Assembly: GCA_022453515.1 (NCBI GenBank)
Contig: JAJNNY010000052.1
Span: 204,173 to 268,172, forward strand
Length of the DNA stretch: 64,000 nucleotides
Direction: 5' to 3'
Source: Astrocystis sublimbata
Lineage: Eukaryota > Ascomycota > Sordariomycetes > Xylariales > Xylariaceae
The notes beneath the pieces were generated by a model. It ran no database searches. It was not told where the DNA came from and was given only the letters and a program-made list of their open reading frames with translations. Below, piece after piece: positions 11,387 to 22,957 of this stretch. The first letter of the stretch is position 1; every line of letters begins with the position of its first letter. The translations under genes were made by a program, and so were the position numbers.

Positions 11387-11993
11387 CTACCGAGCGTTGT
11401 TGACTTCCCGGATGTAGGAATTCAGCTTCCTGTCGAAGGTGTCGCAGCGCACGGGCATCTCGAGCTGGTAGAAGGGGTTCTTGGTGACAAAGTCGGCGTA
11501 GAGGTCGTAGATCTTGCGCATGGCCACGTCGACGTTGGCCTGCAGCGTGTCGGTGAAGAGCAGGAACTTGGTGCCCGTCAGGGTGTTGAAACACTGCAGC
11601 CGGAAGTTCTCAGACTCGAGCACCTCGAGTCCGGAAGGGGGATCTGGGCGGCTCGGTATGCTGCCGGCGCCATTCTGCTGTGATGATGGTTGAGCCTTGG
11701 CTGGGCACAGGCGGGTGGTGATGGCGTGGACTCTGGGAGTGGGTTAGCCGAGTGTTTATTTAGGAAGAGGGTCAGATAAGTGATGGCTACGTCGAGAGCA
11801 ACTCACCCATGAAAGGTTCCAGCAAGGACCAGGTAATCGTTCGTGTTGAGCTGATTTAAGCCTTCCCCAAAGGTGCGGTTGTAGATGAGACCCCCGGCCT
11901 TGTTAATGATGATGAGAGCTAAGATACCCCTTTCGATGTCATCGTGAGCTGACATTCAGTGCTTTGTTTTTTCAATGAGAGAGCAGCTTACAT
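11387..11993 (-). CDS. TRS23: TRAPP complex subunit Trs23 (TRAPPC4 homologue)
   Basis: Core longin-fold subunit of the TRAPP tether/Ypt1-Rab1 exchange factor at the Golgi. Proposed exons in transcript order: 11993-11992, 11929-11807, 11732-11387 (156 residues). The ATG is split, AT in the first exon and G in the second, across a 62-nt GTAAGC..AAAG intron. This gives [19 protein letters not shown], the family's expected N-terminus. The second splice (GTGAGT..CCCAG) joins LAGTFHG to VHAITTRL. The C-terminus [13 protein letters not shown]...[13 protein letters not shown] is diagnostic of Trs23/TRAPPC4. Only the start exon is uncertain, because no unsplit ATG gives a family-like N-terminus. Confidence 0.88.
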
Positions 11994-12713
11994 GATGGTG
12001 ATAAATAAGAGGATCACCACAACTCAAATTTCCATGTCTGTTGCCTCAGTAGGCTTCTCAACAGACTCTGGGGACGAGACTTGTATGTGTGAATGAATTG
12101 TGAGTGAGAGTGGTTGGACTAGGCATTCAATGAGCATGCGAAGATTCCCCACTAATACCTAATACCCTCAGTGCTGTTAGGGACCTAAAGTTAAGTACAG
12201 GGGAACAGCCCACTAGGTAGAACGCGCTAAGAGATCTAAGGTACAGTACCCCTGTAAGTGCTACGTGAAGGCACCCTTGACTGTTAGTAGGTACGTACCT
12301 ATCAACCAACCAGCAGTATCGATCCCGCTCGAATTTGACTTCAACGTCGCGTGCAGCCTGGAGGAAGCCAGACAACTCGACTTAACATTCATTCACCACA
12401 ACCACCTCAATCTACAAATTCGCTTCACAACCACCAAGTGCTACCACCAGACTACCCATCCGAAATACCGCCAACACATTGATCGTGATCTACCGACGTC
12501 AGCTTTGGGCTTGGAACTGCCCCGGCGCATCGCTCGCTCGCTCTCGTGCCGAAAACATCACCCTGCACTTTCTACGCTCTCCGCCTTTGTCGCCGCCGAC
12601 CGCGCTCGTTTCCCCGGCGTCGCAACCTGCCTCCCGCCCTCTCGCCCTCTTCACGACGCCCATCCGCAGCCGCTGCTATATAGCTACCCAATCCAATCCC
12701 GCTCATCGCTGTC
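11994..12713. other. Divergent TRS23-RPB4 promoter region
   Basis: This 720-bp region is shared by two divergent core genes. The 300 bp next to RPB4 is pyrimidine-rich on the plus strand, as is common in fungal 5' UTRs. A 167-residue plus-strand frame here runs out of frame into RPB4 and is not supported. Confidence 0.55.
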
Positions 12714-13358
12714 ATGTCGCGCCCCGAGCCAGAGCAGTTCCACCAGACATCGCGCGCGAAGACGGTAGCGGCCGGCAACGAGGAGGCCTCGACCACCATC
12801 AACCTCGGCGAGTTCCAGGAGGTCGATACCCTGACCTTGTCCGAGGCCGCGCTCGTCATCAATGCGCTCGTCTCGAAGCGGCGGAATGACCACAAGAATG
12901 TCAATGAGACCGAGTACGCATCCTGCTAGGCTCTGGGGGGCCCTGTGCGTTCCTGGTGTTGATCTGTCTGGCTAATCTGCGCTTTTCCGCGGGAACAACA
13001 GGATGTTGTCCAAGACGATCGACTATCTAGATGCCTTTTCTCGCTTCAAGAAGAAGGAGAACGTCGAGGCTGTCGAGCGACTGTTGAGCTCGCATAAGGA
13101 ATTCCACAAGTTCGAGCGCGCTCAGCTCGGTACGTTTGCTCTCCTCCTCTTTGACATGGCCTCACGGCAATCCGCAATCCCTGCTTCGCCACCTCAGAGC
13201 TGCAGACATGCTCACAGTCTATCCTGTAATCAATAGGCTCGTTGTGCTGCGAAACGGCCGAGGAGGCCAAGACGCTGATCCCCTCGCTCACCGACAAGAT
13301 AAACGACGAGGACCTGCAAGAGCTGCTCGATGAGGTGAACAAGCTGATGCCGAACTGA
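12714..13358 (+). CDS. RPB4: RNA polymerase II subunit Rpb4
   Basis: Forms the Rpb4/Rpb7 stalk of RNA polymerase II, acting in initiation and mRNA export and decay. Exons 12714-12913, 13002-13129, 13237-13358 (149 residues); all three close in frame with GTACGC and GTACGT donors. Conserved stretches include LTLSEAALVINALV, the splice-spanning ETE/MLSKTIDYLDAFSRFK, and C-terminal GSLCCETAEEAKTLIPSL...ELLDEVNKL. The protein has the compact filamentous-fungal length, without the long inserted acidic loop of the budding-yeast protein. Confidence 0.96.
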
Positions 13359-14611
13359 GCGCTTCTCATGCGCCGCGCTGCGCTGCTGATGTATGTATGA
13401 TCATGCTCTCTATGGTCATAAATTATCTCGGCAAAACAAAGTAAAAACATACCAACCAAACAACCATTCGACCGTCCCTGCGAAATTCGCTTCGTACAAG
13501 CGGTGAAGCACTATCAATTCTCAACCAATTGCTTGCCCAGCTCCTTCTAAAACGATAGACTACGGGTGCTATTTCTCTCCCGCCCTGCCCGGCGTTTTTT
13601 TTTGCATTTTCAGATTGCTTGCTTGCTTGGTCGCATAAGAAAGACTGATGCGCAAGAAATGGGGACACAGGCAGAGATTCCCCTTCCCTTCTCACGGTAC
13701 TTGCATGAACGGCGTTGGGTACAAGTTTTGCTCCAGCTAGCTACTTGACTGGCTGGTGGAGAAGAAAAAAGAAAATTGCTTTGGTGGAAAGACTGTCTTA
13801 AACCTTTTAACTTTCTTTGCTTATTTTGCCCCTTTCCGCTGTACTTTGATTATATCTGTATACCCTACTTTACTACTTTTTAAAAAGGCAAAAAGGGCTG
13901 GTCAGACTGAGCGCAAGAGGGAAAGCGACGACACAGAGGTCGAGTGCGGAAAGCTCGTTATGCAGACGATGAAAGGAAGGAAGACTGACTCAACACGCGG
14001 GCTGCGAGAAGAAGGGCCAGATTATCATAGAGGGAAAGTAAAATAACAGATCTCTATGGTATCAACCAGGTTGCCGGGGCACTTATTGGTCCTAATTACC
14101 TACATACACATCCTCCACTCTCAACGTGAAGAAATTTCTAGGATCGAGCCGAACGCAGGTTTGTCTATACTTTACAGTGCTTTACATCTTTCTGGACGTT
14201 CCTCGCTTTGAGGTTGTCTTCCCTCTCATACTGCAGTGACCGTCTCTCTCTCTCCATCCCTGGTTTGTGTCATTGTCCTCTTTCCTGCCTCTGGTCTTTG
14301 GGAGAGATGTAAATCATTCCAGTCAGCCCAATTTACTTTTCCCTTCCCCTTTCTCCTTTTTTGCGCCCTTGGATGAGTGAAACGATAACGACGACAACGA
14401 CGAACCAGATGGAATGAGAAGACGCATTCAGCCAGCCAGCCACTCAAATGAGCTGAGCATGCCGCCTCAACCCTTCCGTCCCTTCCGCCCCTCTCCCTTA
14501 TTACCTTGGCTTGTGGCTTCTTCCCCTTTCAAAACACTCTGCACTCCTCTCCCTTCCCTTCTTTCTTTCTTCCCTTCTCCCTCCCTGTCTCCGACTCCTC
14601 GGTCAACTCAC
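13359..14611. other. Intergenic, convergent 3' ends
   Basis: About 1.25 kb between the 3' ends of RPB4 and the membrane-protein gene. It is rich in A- or T-runs and pyrimidine tracts. Several short open frames show no family resemblance. Confidence 0.55.
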
Positions 14612-16360
14612 TCACGGCCCATGCGCCCAGCTATTCGCGTACGTGTTATTCTCCTTCTCGTCCTCGGTGGCGTTCAGCGTAGCTCTAGGCGACATATCAC
14701 TCACCTCCTCGACTCCCGATTCTTGGCCGTGGGAGTGGGAGTGGGGGTCAGCCGGAGTCAAAGGAGAGGGTAAACTGCTACCGGTACCGTCATCATTATT
14801 ACCGCGGCTAAAAACCCGACCCCAACCCTGTGCCTGAGACTGGGACTGAGACTGGGAAGACGGAGAACGCGCCCCCGCCCAACCCGGCGTCAGCGGCGAC
14901 GGATGCGGCTGCGGGTGCGTGGGCGGAACCACGCGCTGCGAGTAATGCTGGCGCGTGTTCGGGTCGTACGCGAGCCGGATATTCGGGTTCAGCGGCCGCA
15001 TCGACGGCAGGGTGCCGAGGTCGCCCAGCCTGGCCGAGCGCGAGTCGAGCTCCGCCGTAAAGTCGGGGCTCGGCGGCGAGTGCAGCGGTAGGGGTTGCGG
15101 GAGGCGTATGCCTCCTTGGTATTGAAAGCGCTGCTGCCGTTGCTGGTGCTGTTGCTGGTGCTGTTGCTGGTGCTGTTGCTGGTGCTGCTGCTGTTGCTGG
15201 TGCTGCTGCTGTCGGGTGTCGAGTTCTGCGGCCATGGTGCTGGGAGTGGGGCTGGGAGTGGCGGCAAGGGGCCAGCTCTCGTTCGGGTTCTGGGTGCTGG
15301 GGCTTTGAGGCGCTTCGGTTGGCGCGAGCTCGGAGATCGAGGCTTGTTCTGAGGCGGGGGCTGGGGCTTGGATTTGCTTGATGTCGTGGGGTGTGTTGGG
15401 GTATGTCTTGCTGGTCTTGTTGTTGTTGCCGGCGGTACACTGGCTTGGATCATGAGGTTGAGCGCCGCTATCATTGCCACCACCTCCAGCTTCAGGGGGG
15501 AATTGCGTGGTGCCAAGGGCGGTTCCAGTCAGGGAATGACGTGGGTCAGCACCGGACTTTTCGTTCGGGTTGTTCGAGCCAAAACCGTGATGCGAGTGGC
15601 TGGGGAGAGGACTGTCGCCGCGAAGCGAGGACATGCGCTTCGATAGACGACGGCGCCAGACGAGCCAGATGAGTAGCGCGAGCAGTGCTACTCCGCCTAC
15701 GACGCCGCCGACGGTGGCGCCTGTGACAGTGGACTTGTCTGAGGAGGCGGCGGCAGGTGTGGTGTCATTGTTGCCACCGTCACTTCCGTCGGAGGTCGGT
15801 GCTGGGAGCGCTGTCTCTGTTGTGGCGCTGGCACTGTCGGTCGGGGTACTCGTGATAGTGGTGCTGCTGTCTGTGGGAAGACAAGAACATGTTAGCTGTT
15901 GGATCCCGTTGGTGATTTTTATTATTATTCGTTTACTACGGGGACGTTACGGAGAGGAAACGGGCACGTCAAGGCATGAAGGGAAGCAATGTGAGCGACG
16001 AAAATGCCTACCTGTTATGATGATGAAAGTGCTGCCCACTGTTAACGAGGTGGTCGGTGTGGTCTCATCATCGGATGTAGATGTCGTCTTGCTGCTCGTC
16101 GTCGAGTGCGACGTTGACGTTGTAGTGGAAGTATGGCTCGTCGTGCTGGTAGTAGTGCTTCTATCTCCATCACTACTGCCACCATGATGTCCGTGGGCGA
16201 ACTCAGCGACGTTGCAAGCGTCGCTACCATAGGTGGTATAGGAACACGGATCCACGTCGCAACAGTTTGCGTAATCGCCGCATTTATAGTAACTCTTACC
16301 GCTAGGGCATTGAATCGCTGGGTCGTCCCCGGACCGAGGGGAAAGAGAAGGTTGTGTCAT
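14612..16360 (-). CDS. Single-pass membrane protein, Cys-rich ectodomain, Ser/Thr stalk, Gln/His-rich tail
   Basis: Exons 16360-16012 and 15870-14612 (535 residues; 141-nt intron, GTAGGC..CACAG). The N-terminus has a small cysteine-rich module, CPSGKSYYKCGDYANCC followed by DPCSY, then a Ser/Thr-rich stretch that looks like an O-mannosylated stalk. One transmembrane helix lies at about residues 167-188 (VGGVVGGVALLALLIWLVW), followed by basic RRRLSKR, so the N-terminus should be outside. No classical signal peptide precedes the Cys module. The cytosolic tail is disordered, with a Gln/His tract at about residues 337-363. The layout resembles fungal wall-stress sensors, but I recognise no WSC or Mid2 domain. 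The function is not known to me. Confidence 0.8.
15131..15211 (-). repeat. Imperfect Gln/His-coding tandem repeat
   Basis: About 80 bp of CAG/CAA/CAC codons on the minus strand, built largely from a 12-nt unit (plus strand CTGTTGCTGGTG) repeated several times. It encodes QQQH units in the cytosolic tail of the membrane protein. Antisense frames here give a spurious poly-Leu/Val protein. Confidence 0.9.
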
Positions 16361-17963
16361 TCTGATTCCATTCGCGTGGTTGCTCTCACGGTATGAGATG
16401 TGACAGACACGACCAGACCCTTTGCTCTAATACCTGAGAGTGTTGGGGTGGGCAATCTCGCAGGTGACAACACCGCCAGGAAATGGGAAAGCAGGGTGGA
16501 CAGAGGAGGAAACTGAATTCAGGGTTGATTGCTGGGTTGATTGCTGGGCTCGCTAAGGTTTGCGATGTGTGTTTGTACCCTCGGTGAACGGATGGTTGGG
16601 CTCATCCAAGGCTTCCGGGGAGCAGGAGTTGACATAACAACGCTACTGTTGGACCATGCCACTGATATCAGAGCGTCATCAGCTCCCAGAATGGGATGGC
16701 AATGATGTTGTGTTATGAACCCGTCCTCTCTGCTGGTAAAGTAGAGAGATTGGTAACGGTTGTACAGCCAGAGTGCAGTAGGAAGAGTTGGGCGCGCGGG
16801 TGGCAGATGAAATAGCCCTACTACGGGCAATAAAATGTTCAGCATTCAATCGTCACTGACTGCTTTCAATTTCCAGAATTCTAAAATCGCACGAACAGAA
16901 ATGCAGTGAATATCTCGGCTATTGCTAGATATCCATTGCTAATCGAGGCACCTAGACATCTATGACAGGTCTCAACGCTCCTGTTTCGGGGGCATTCACT
17001 CAAAGGTTATATACCATACTCGGTATAATCATGGCCGAACTGTGACATAACCAATATGAGAATACGTCGATTATTGGAAGGCAGAAATTGCACGAACCTA
17101 GATTGCCTCGGCAAAGACAGGAAGTAACACAGCCCATCCCGTCGTGCAATTCTTCTTGACCTGTCTTCCTCGCCTGCATAGCCGTCTCTCCCAAGAGCTC
17201 ATGTCGTTTACCCTACGCTCCTGCCTCCGTACCTGAGTAGATAATTGCTCTATGCACCTACGTTAATGGTGTTTGCACATGAAATGGATCTAAGACCGGC
17301 AGACTGCCGCCAGCTTTACCTGCCTACCTAGGTACTATACAATCATAGGGGAGAACTGCGTAATAACCTTCCTTGGAACCTTCAAATGGATGATTGGTCC
17401 CACTTGAGTTATGCAAGATGTCAAACCGGGCATAACATTGTGGCACAACAGGCACCTTTTTAATATCAAAAGTCTCACCTTCACCGATACGAGACCTGGC
17501 TCCTGTTACACAATTTCAACGAACCTGTTTGCTGAGGTGTCTCAGCTTTCTAAGCGTTGCCAAGATCAAGTCACTACATAAGCTTATCAAAGAGCCCGTC
17601 TACTTACTGTTTCAAGAAGCGATACCAAAATCAACATGTGACAGCTGGGTTTTTTTTTTTTGTGAATCGCCGTAGTCCCGCGCAAGCGACGTATTTGCTA
17701 CCATACAAGCGGCAGATTGCAGACAGATTGCGTGTAACCGAGAACAGTCTTCTGGCATAAAACATGTGGCATACACTACTACGCACGTACACCTATGTAT
17801 AGAGTGTACCCATTTGGTGAGCTATTCGACCAAATGGTGGTGGATGGATCATCACTTTGTTGAAGCAACTACCAGCATCTTTCGAGCAATTTATGTAAAA
17901 ATGAACATTTGCTTCCGCTTTTTCTATGTCGGAAATCGTAATTGCCTCTATCCAAACCCATCA
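16361..17963. other. Intergenic
   Basis: About 1.6 kb upstream of the membrane-protein gene and downstream of PUF6. It contains CCTACCTAGGTAC at about 17324-17336 and a T12 run near 17651. No supported gene. Confidence 0.55.
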
Positions 17964-20169
17964 TTAAGCTAATTTCTCGAGTAATAACTTGGAGCCCGTG
18001 TTGCCCACAGGCCTCTCCTTGGGCGCCGCTTTCTTGCCCTTCTTCGCCCCCTTCTTCCCTGTCTCCTCTGCTTCGCCATTCGGCTTAGCAGCCGCGGCTT
18101 CGCGCGCAGCCTTCTGCTCCGGCGTCTCTTCGGTCGCGGCCTTCTCCAGCTGCTTCTTGTGTTTCTTCAGGGTCTTGCGTAGCTCGCCTGCTTGGGAGAA
18201 ATCATCCGCCTCGAGCAGGTTGAGCACTACGAAAGAACTAGGGCCGGTGGCCCATGCCATTGTGTGCTCCTCGATGACCGGGTACAACACGTTGGCAAAG
18301 CCAAGTGGTGGGTCGCACGGTATCACCTTGCGAGACGCTCTGTCAAAGTGACCACCGGATATCAGAGTCTTGTACATGCGACCGCTATGAGGATATTTGG
18401 AGATGTGAGGTAGTGCAGGGACTTCGGCCACGGCTTCACTTTCTTCCTCGGTCTTCTCAGGCTCTGCGTTGGGGTCGCCGCCAGCCGTGGATGCCACAGC
18501 TTGGAGGGCTGCGGACTTGTCTCCGGTGCAAGTAATGAGGGCTTCTGTCACCAACTGACACCCAAACGAGGTGGCTACCAGGTCATCCGGTGCCGAGGCT
18601 ATAGCGGCTAGCAACGGCGGCGAGAGTGCTGCCACTAATTCTTTCCGTCGAACCTCCGGGTCTTTTTTGCTCGTCGTCTTTCGAATCTCCCAGATTTGCT
18701 CCAGTAATTGTAGGTCGCCTGAACGACTCCCGTCAAACAGTGCTTTACTCGCGCCTTCCAGTAGATACCGTACGGTTAATCTCGCGTTGGGGTCGTTCGC
18801 TAGACCAACAATATTCGACCCGTCTTCTTGATCCGACTTGCCGAGTAGCTCGCTGATAATGGATTTTGATGTTAGAACGGTGTCGTCAATGGTATCAAAG
18901 GCCGTTAGTATGATGAGGTGGCCATGGGCATCAGTCGACATGAGTCGGAACGTGTCCTTGTATGTCCTCAAGATCTGCTTTCGATCCTTAGCTGTGCCGT
19001 TGGCCAGAAGTAAGCATACAAGACGAGCGCCGTGTTTGGTGAAAGCCATGTTCTTGAGCAGATCACCGTTCTCGTCCTCCTTGATCATCTCAACGTATTC
19101 TTTGGCTTCCTCGGAGCCCGCTGTGACGTTCGTATAGTATTGGTACATGGCGTCATGGAGCATGGTGAAGCCAGTCATCTTCTTTTGTATCAGTTGGTTG
19201 GTCAGGTCGAGTAGGTACTTCATGATGAAAGGTCGTTTTCCCGGCTCGTTCTTGAGGATCTCGGAGAGGTCGGCCGTGGGCGCAGCCTCTCCCTCTCCGG
19301 TGCCATGGAAGAGGAAGGTGTCCGGCCCATACCACTCACGGAGCAGGATGGCCTTCTGTTCTGGAGAAGCGACACCTCGGTAGATATCGTCGAGGATCCA
19401 CGAGGCCTCGGCGTGGTTGATCATCTTTCGCACGCGGCCATAGAATTCGGGGACGATGATATCGCGGACCTCGCTGTCGCCTTCCACTATGAGCTTGCCT
19501 ATCAAGAACTTGGCGTATCTGCTCTCGGCGAGGAGGGCGTAGGTTCCCTTGAGTTCCCTTGCGATCATCTTCCGACGCTCGGGGGTGGAGTATTTGATGG
19601 CTGTCTGGACGACGCGGACGGCATCGTGCTTGAGGACGAAATCCTTCATGCGGCCGGTGGTGATGGCAAAAAGCTCTTCGACGAGCTTGTCACGCTCCTC
19701 CTTGGGCACATGGGACTTGCGGCGTAGTCGCTCCCATAGCTTCTTGGCTTTGGTCAGTTCGTCGGCTAGAGGCTTGCCCGCCTTACGTTCTTTCTCGAGC
19801 TGCTTCTGCTTCTGATGTGACTCCCTCGACGTTTGACCTGGGCAAGCGAAGTTAGTCCAGCCATTATAGCAAGCGCTCGGTGGCTAGATAGATAGCAAAC
19901 ACACCTCCTCGATCAAATGCCTTTCCGTCCTCGTCTTTGGAATCACCCGGCGCATCACCGTTCTTTTGCGACTTTGTTCCGGCTAGTGGAGCGCCACCCT
20001 CTTCTTCATTTTCGGAGAGGTCACCGAAGTCATCGTCGTCGCTAACACTGTCGGCTTCGTCTGCGGGAGGTGGCGGAGGGCGCTTCTCGAATTTGGGCTT
20101 CTTGGTGTTGGCGTCTTTGCTGCGACTGGGGAGCTTCCGTTTTGTTCCCACGTCGCCTTTGGGTGCCAT
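17964..20169 (-). CDS. PUF6: Pumilio-family ribosome biogenesis protein Puf6
   Basis: Nucleolar RNA-binding protein of the Puf6/Penguin class, needed for 60S assembly and, in yeast, ASH1 mRNA repression. Exons 20169-19905 and 19837-17964 (712 residues; 67-nt intron). The N-terminus is basic/acidic and disordered (MAPKGDVGTKRKLPSRSK, then an Asp/Glu run). The body carries divergent Puf repeats (KHDAVRVVQTAIKY, ESRYAKFLIGKL, FTKHGARLVCLLLA, DAHGHLIILTAFD, SFGCQLVTEALI), in the non-crescent Puf6 style. The C-terminus is Lys/Ala/Glu-rich. The gene diverges from the RWD gene across 472 bp. Confidence 0.94.
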
Positions 20170-20641
20170 GTTTGCTGTATTTTGGCTGATTGGGATTGAG
20201 ACGCTCAAATAACGTTCAGTTTGAACCGGACCTTTTGCGCTCACTGTCGAGTCAACGGGCGTACCTGAACTATGTACCTGGACTGGCTGCAGGTACTTCA
20301 GATCGCATAGAGCTGGAAATTTCCCAGGGTAGACTGGCAGAATAAAAAAAATATGGGCTCGAAAGCCGGGCGGTGAGGTCGCTAGTCGTTCCCTTCGCGG
20401 CGCTACTGGCTGCTACCCCACTATCGATAACGCCGATAGGTAGAGCTACAGCGGAGGGGGGGCCTAAAAGCTCGGGAGGCGCCCCGCGTCAGCTCCTCTT
20501 CGGAGAGAAGCACGCCGGAGCGCTGTGTTCAAGACTCCAACTTCAAATGCGATTATGACTTAGATCAAGGTACCTACATTCGACACCCTCCACCGTCACG
20601 CCGTTGCGCAGTCGTTTCAGTCCCCACACAACTTTGCCATC
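20170..20641. other. Divergent PUF6-RWD promoter
   Basis: This 472-bp region holds both promoters, for two ribosome/translation-linked genes. No distinct element stands out apart from an A-rich run at about 20342-20351. Confidence 0.55.
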
Positions 20642-21445
20642 ATGGGTAGAGAAGAGCAGATAGAAGAGCGCGAAGTTCTAGACTCTATATTTCCCGAAGA
20701 AATAACAGGTTCGACCACCCTACCTTAGGAATTCTAAGACAAAGCCATGGTCATAGCCATTGCTCGTACCTAGTATAGTGGTATTGACGAACGCCACGCT
20801 GGCTGCGACACAGACATCTCAGACACAGAGTACCGCATCGCCGTCAAGCTCGATCCGGCCGAATACGATACCCCTGAAGGAGAGGAATCCGAGCCGCCCA
20901 CCATCATCCTGCACGTGCGCTACCCCGACGCCTACCCCGACGAGGCCCCCATATTAGACCTCTCGCCGCCCGCCAACGCGCCGCCGCACCCGCGTTTCTC
21001 CGTTTCCGCCGACAAGGATGCGCTCCTCAAGGGGCTGGACGCCACCATCGAGGAGAACCTCGGCATGGCCATGGTGTTCACGCTCGTCACCACGCTGACC
21101 GAGCTGGCCGAGCAGCTGATGACGGACCGCAAGGACGCCGTCAACCGCGTGCGCGAGGAGGCCGCGCTGGCTGCCGAGCGCGAGGAGAATAAGAAGTTCC
21201 ACGGCACCCCCGTCACTCCCGAGACCTTCCTCAAGTGGCGCGACGACTTCCGCCGCGAGATGGAGGAGAACCGCCAGCGCGAGGAGGAGGAGCGCCTCGC
21301 CGAGCTCAAGAAAGCTAGGGTCAAGGAGGCCACTAGGCTTACGGGGAGGCAGCTCTGGGAGCGCGGTCTCGCCGGCAAGGGCGACGAGGAAGAGCTCGAC
21401 GAACCGCCCACGGAGCAAGTCGAGAAGCTCAAGGTCGCGGCATAA
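20642..21445 (+). CDS. RWD-domain protein, Gir2/RWDD1-like
   Basis: Exons 20642-20708 and 20814-21445 (232 residues; 105-nt intron). The RWD domain fills the N-terminal half: MGREEQIEEREVLDSIFPEEIT, spliced to DISDTEYRIAVKLD, then VRYPDAYPDEAPILDL, the hallmark YPxxxP segment. The C-terminal half is highly charged (GTPVTPETFLKWRDDFRREM and GRQLWERGLAGKGDEEE), the region that contacts DRG/Rbg GTPases in Gir2/RWDD1. In yeast Gir2 binds Gcn1 and Rbg2 on translating ribosomes. The domain call is firm and the orthology to Gir2 probable. Confidence 0.9.
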
Positions 21446-21784
21446 GAAGGGAGAGAGAAACATGGCGCAGCAACAGAAACTGCTCCTGTCAACAGACATT
21501 ATCATGAGAGAAGTTCCCCGCGAAATCATTATTACTCGCATTTGCACGGAGTTCTGGCGCAAGAGAGACTTTTGAAAAAAGACCATTATATTGTAAATGA
21601 GCTTGCAGGTTGGAAGACGTCTAAATTTACCTTTCACGCATCATGCAGGGGAAACTTGCCCCTTTTGGACTCCAGACGCCAGTGTTCTCTACCAGAATGA
21701 TCAAACCCGCATGTGGTCGTGGTATCTCCCTATCAAACTTTCAATCGTACTCTCCGTCATCCTGAGACCAACAGTCAGGATGCT
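21446..21784. other. Convergent 3' intergenic
   Basis: This 339-bp stretch lies between the RWD and TPR genes, which converge. It probably holds only 3' UTRs. Confidence 0.55.
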
Positions 21785-22957
21785 CTATTCTTGCATCTCT
21801 TCGTCGCTCTCGTCCTCCCACCCAGATCCATCTTCATCGTCATCCTCCATTCCAACCGGCGCCTCCCCGAGCTCTTTCGCAATCGCAGCAAGCAGCTCGC
21901 CGGCATGCTCCCCTAACCTGTCGTCTTCGTAGTCTTGTAGTTTGTAAAGGTGAAGACATTGGTTTAGCCATACTCGGCTTGATATCCACGACGCCTTGTA
22001 GTCCTCTTCGGCTTTGTTTTCTTTCTGCTTTTCACCAGTGACGAAGAGGCTCCAGCCGCCCAAGTACCACACTTCCACACTTTCGTCATCCTCACCAACC
22101 AGTCTCTCGAGTACCTCTATGGCCTCTTGGTCCATCCCGACCTCCATGAGTAACCTCGAAAGTCCGACTCGGCTGGGGAAGTGGGGCACGGAGGGGTCTT
22201 CAGGCGGCAGATCCTTCCACAGCTCGAGACTCCGGTTGAGCGCCGCCTTCGCTTCGTCCATGCGTGACTGGGAGATACGGACGTTGGCCAGGGTCTGCCA
22301 CGTCTCGGCGAAGTCGGGCGCGACCATGGTGGCTTCGGTCGTGAGGGACTCGCAGCGCTGTTCGCAGTCCTCCTCCCACGACAGATCGGTCATGTACACC
22401 TCGGCAACCGAGCAGAGGGTCATAGCCAGCTTCTTCCGTAGCTCCTCCAGCACACTACTTTGTTCATCGCTCTGCTTGCCCTTCCCGTTCCCGCTCGCGC
22501 TCTCGAGGGTCTGGATCTGCGCGCGCAGAGCCGCGGCGCCCTTCTCGAACCAGCCCACGCTGTCCTGGCCGCCCTCCTCGCTCAGCTGCGCCAGCGTCAG
22601 GAACTTCTCGGGCCCACCACCTATGCTCTCGTCCTTGGCACCATCCTCGTCAATGGCGACGGCGCGCAGCAGGTAGGCGCGGGCGGCGTCGAAGTCGCCG
22701 AGCTCGAGGTTGATCTGGCCGAGGAAGTTGAGGGCGCAGAGGGCGTCGTCGTTGGCGGGCGATGAGCCCTCGAGGGCCTTCTCGGCGAGGGTGGCGGCGT
22801 CCTGGACGTTGCCGGCCTGCAGCTGCAGCTCGGCGGCCCGGACGAGGACCTGCGGCGACGGTGGCTTCTCGTTGGCGCCGCTCGCGCCGGCGTCGCGCGA
22901 AGTGGCGCCTTTGCCCGACTTCTTGGCTTTCTTCTTGTCTGGACGCCGCGGGGCCAT
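21785..22957 (-). CDS. TPR protein, probable Acl4 (assembly chaperone of Rpl4)
   Basis: Single exon, 390 residues. The basic N-terminus MAPRRPDKKKAKKSGKG precedes helix-turn-helix TPR units: AELQLQAGNVQDAATLAEKAL, LNFLGQINLELGDFDAARAYLLRA, FAETWQTLANVRISQSRMDEA and later copies. It ends in a strongly acidic tail (MEDDDEDGSGWEDESDEEM). This combination fits Acl4, which escorts ribosomal protein Rpl4 to the nucleus by wrapping it with TPR repeats and an acidic end. The paralogy risk is another ribosome-linked TPR protein, so no symbol is given. Confidence 0.8.
   Translation of the reverse strand: MAPRRPDKKKAKKSGKGATSRDAGASGANEKPPSPQVLVRAAELQLQAGNVQDAATLAEKALEGSSPANDDALCALNFLGQINLELGDFDAARAYLLRAVAIDEDGAKDESIGGGPEKFLTLAQLSEEGGQDSVGWFEKGAAALRAQIQTLESASGNGKGKQSDEQSSVLEELRKKLAMTLCSVAEVYMTDLSWEEDCEQRCESLTTEATMVAPDFAETWQTLANVRISQSRMDEAKAALNRSLELWKDLPPEDPSVPHFPSRVGLSRLLMEVGMDQEAIEVLERLVGEDDESVEVWYLGGWSLFVTGEKQKENKAEEDYKASWISSRVWLNQCLHLYKLQDYEDDRLGEHAGELLAAIAKELGEAPVGMEDDDEDGSGWEDESDEEMQE

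Noticed and set aside
12265..12768. 167-residue plus-strand frame upstream of RPB4
   Set aside because: Runs out of frame into RPB4 exon 1, is pyrimidine-driven, and has no homology I recognise; it is probably 5' leader.
15095..15352. Leu/Val-repeat protein on the plus strand
   Set aside because: Antisense of the Gln/His tract; CTG/TTG codons arise from CAG/CAA.
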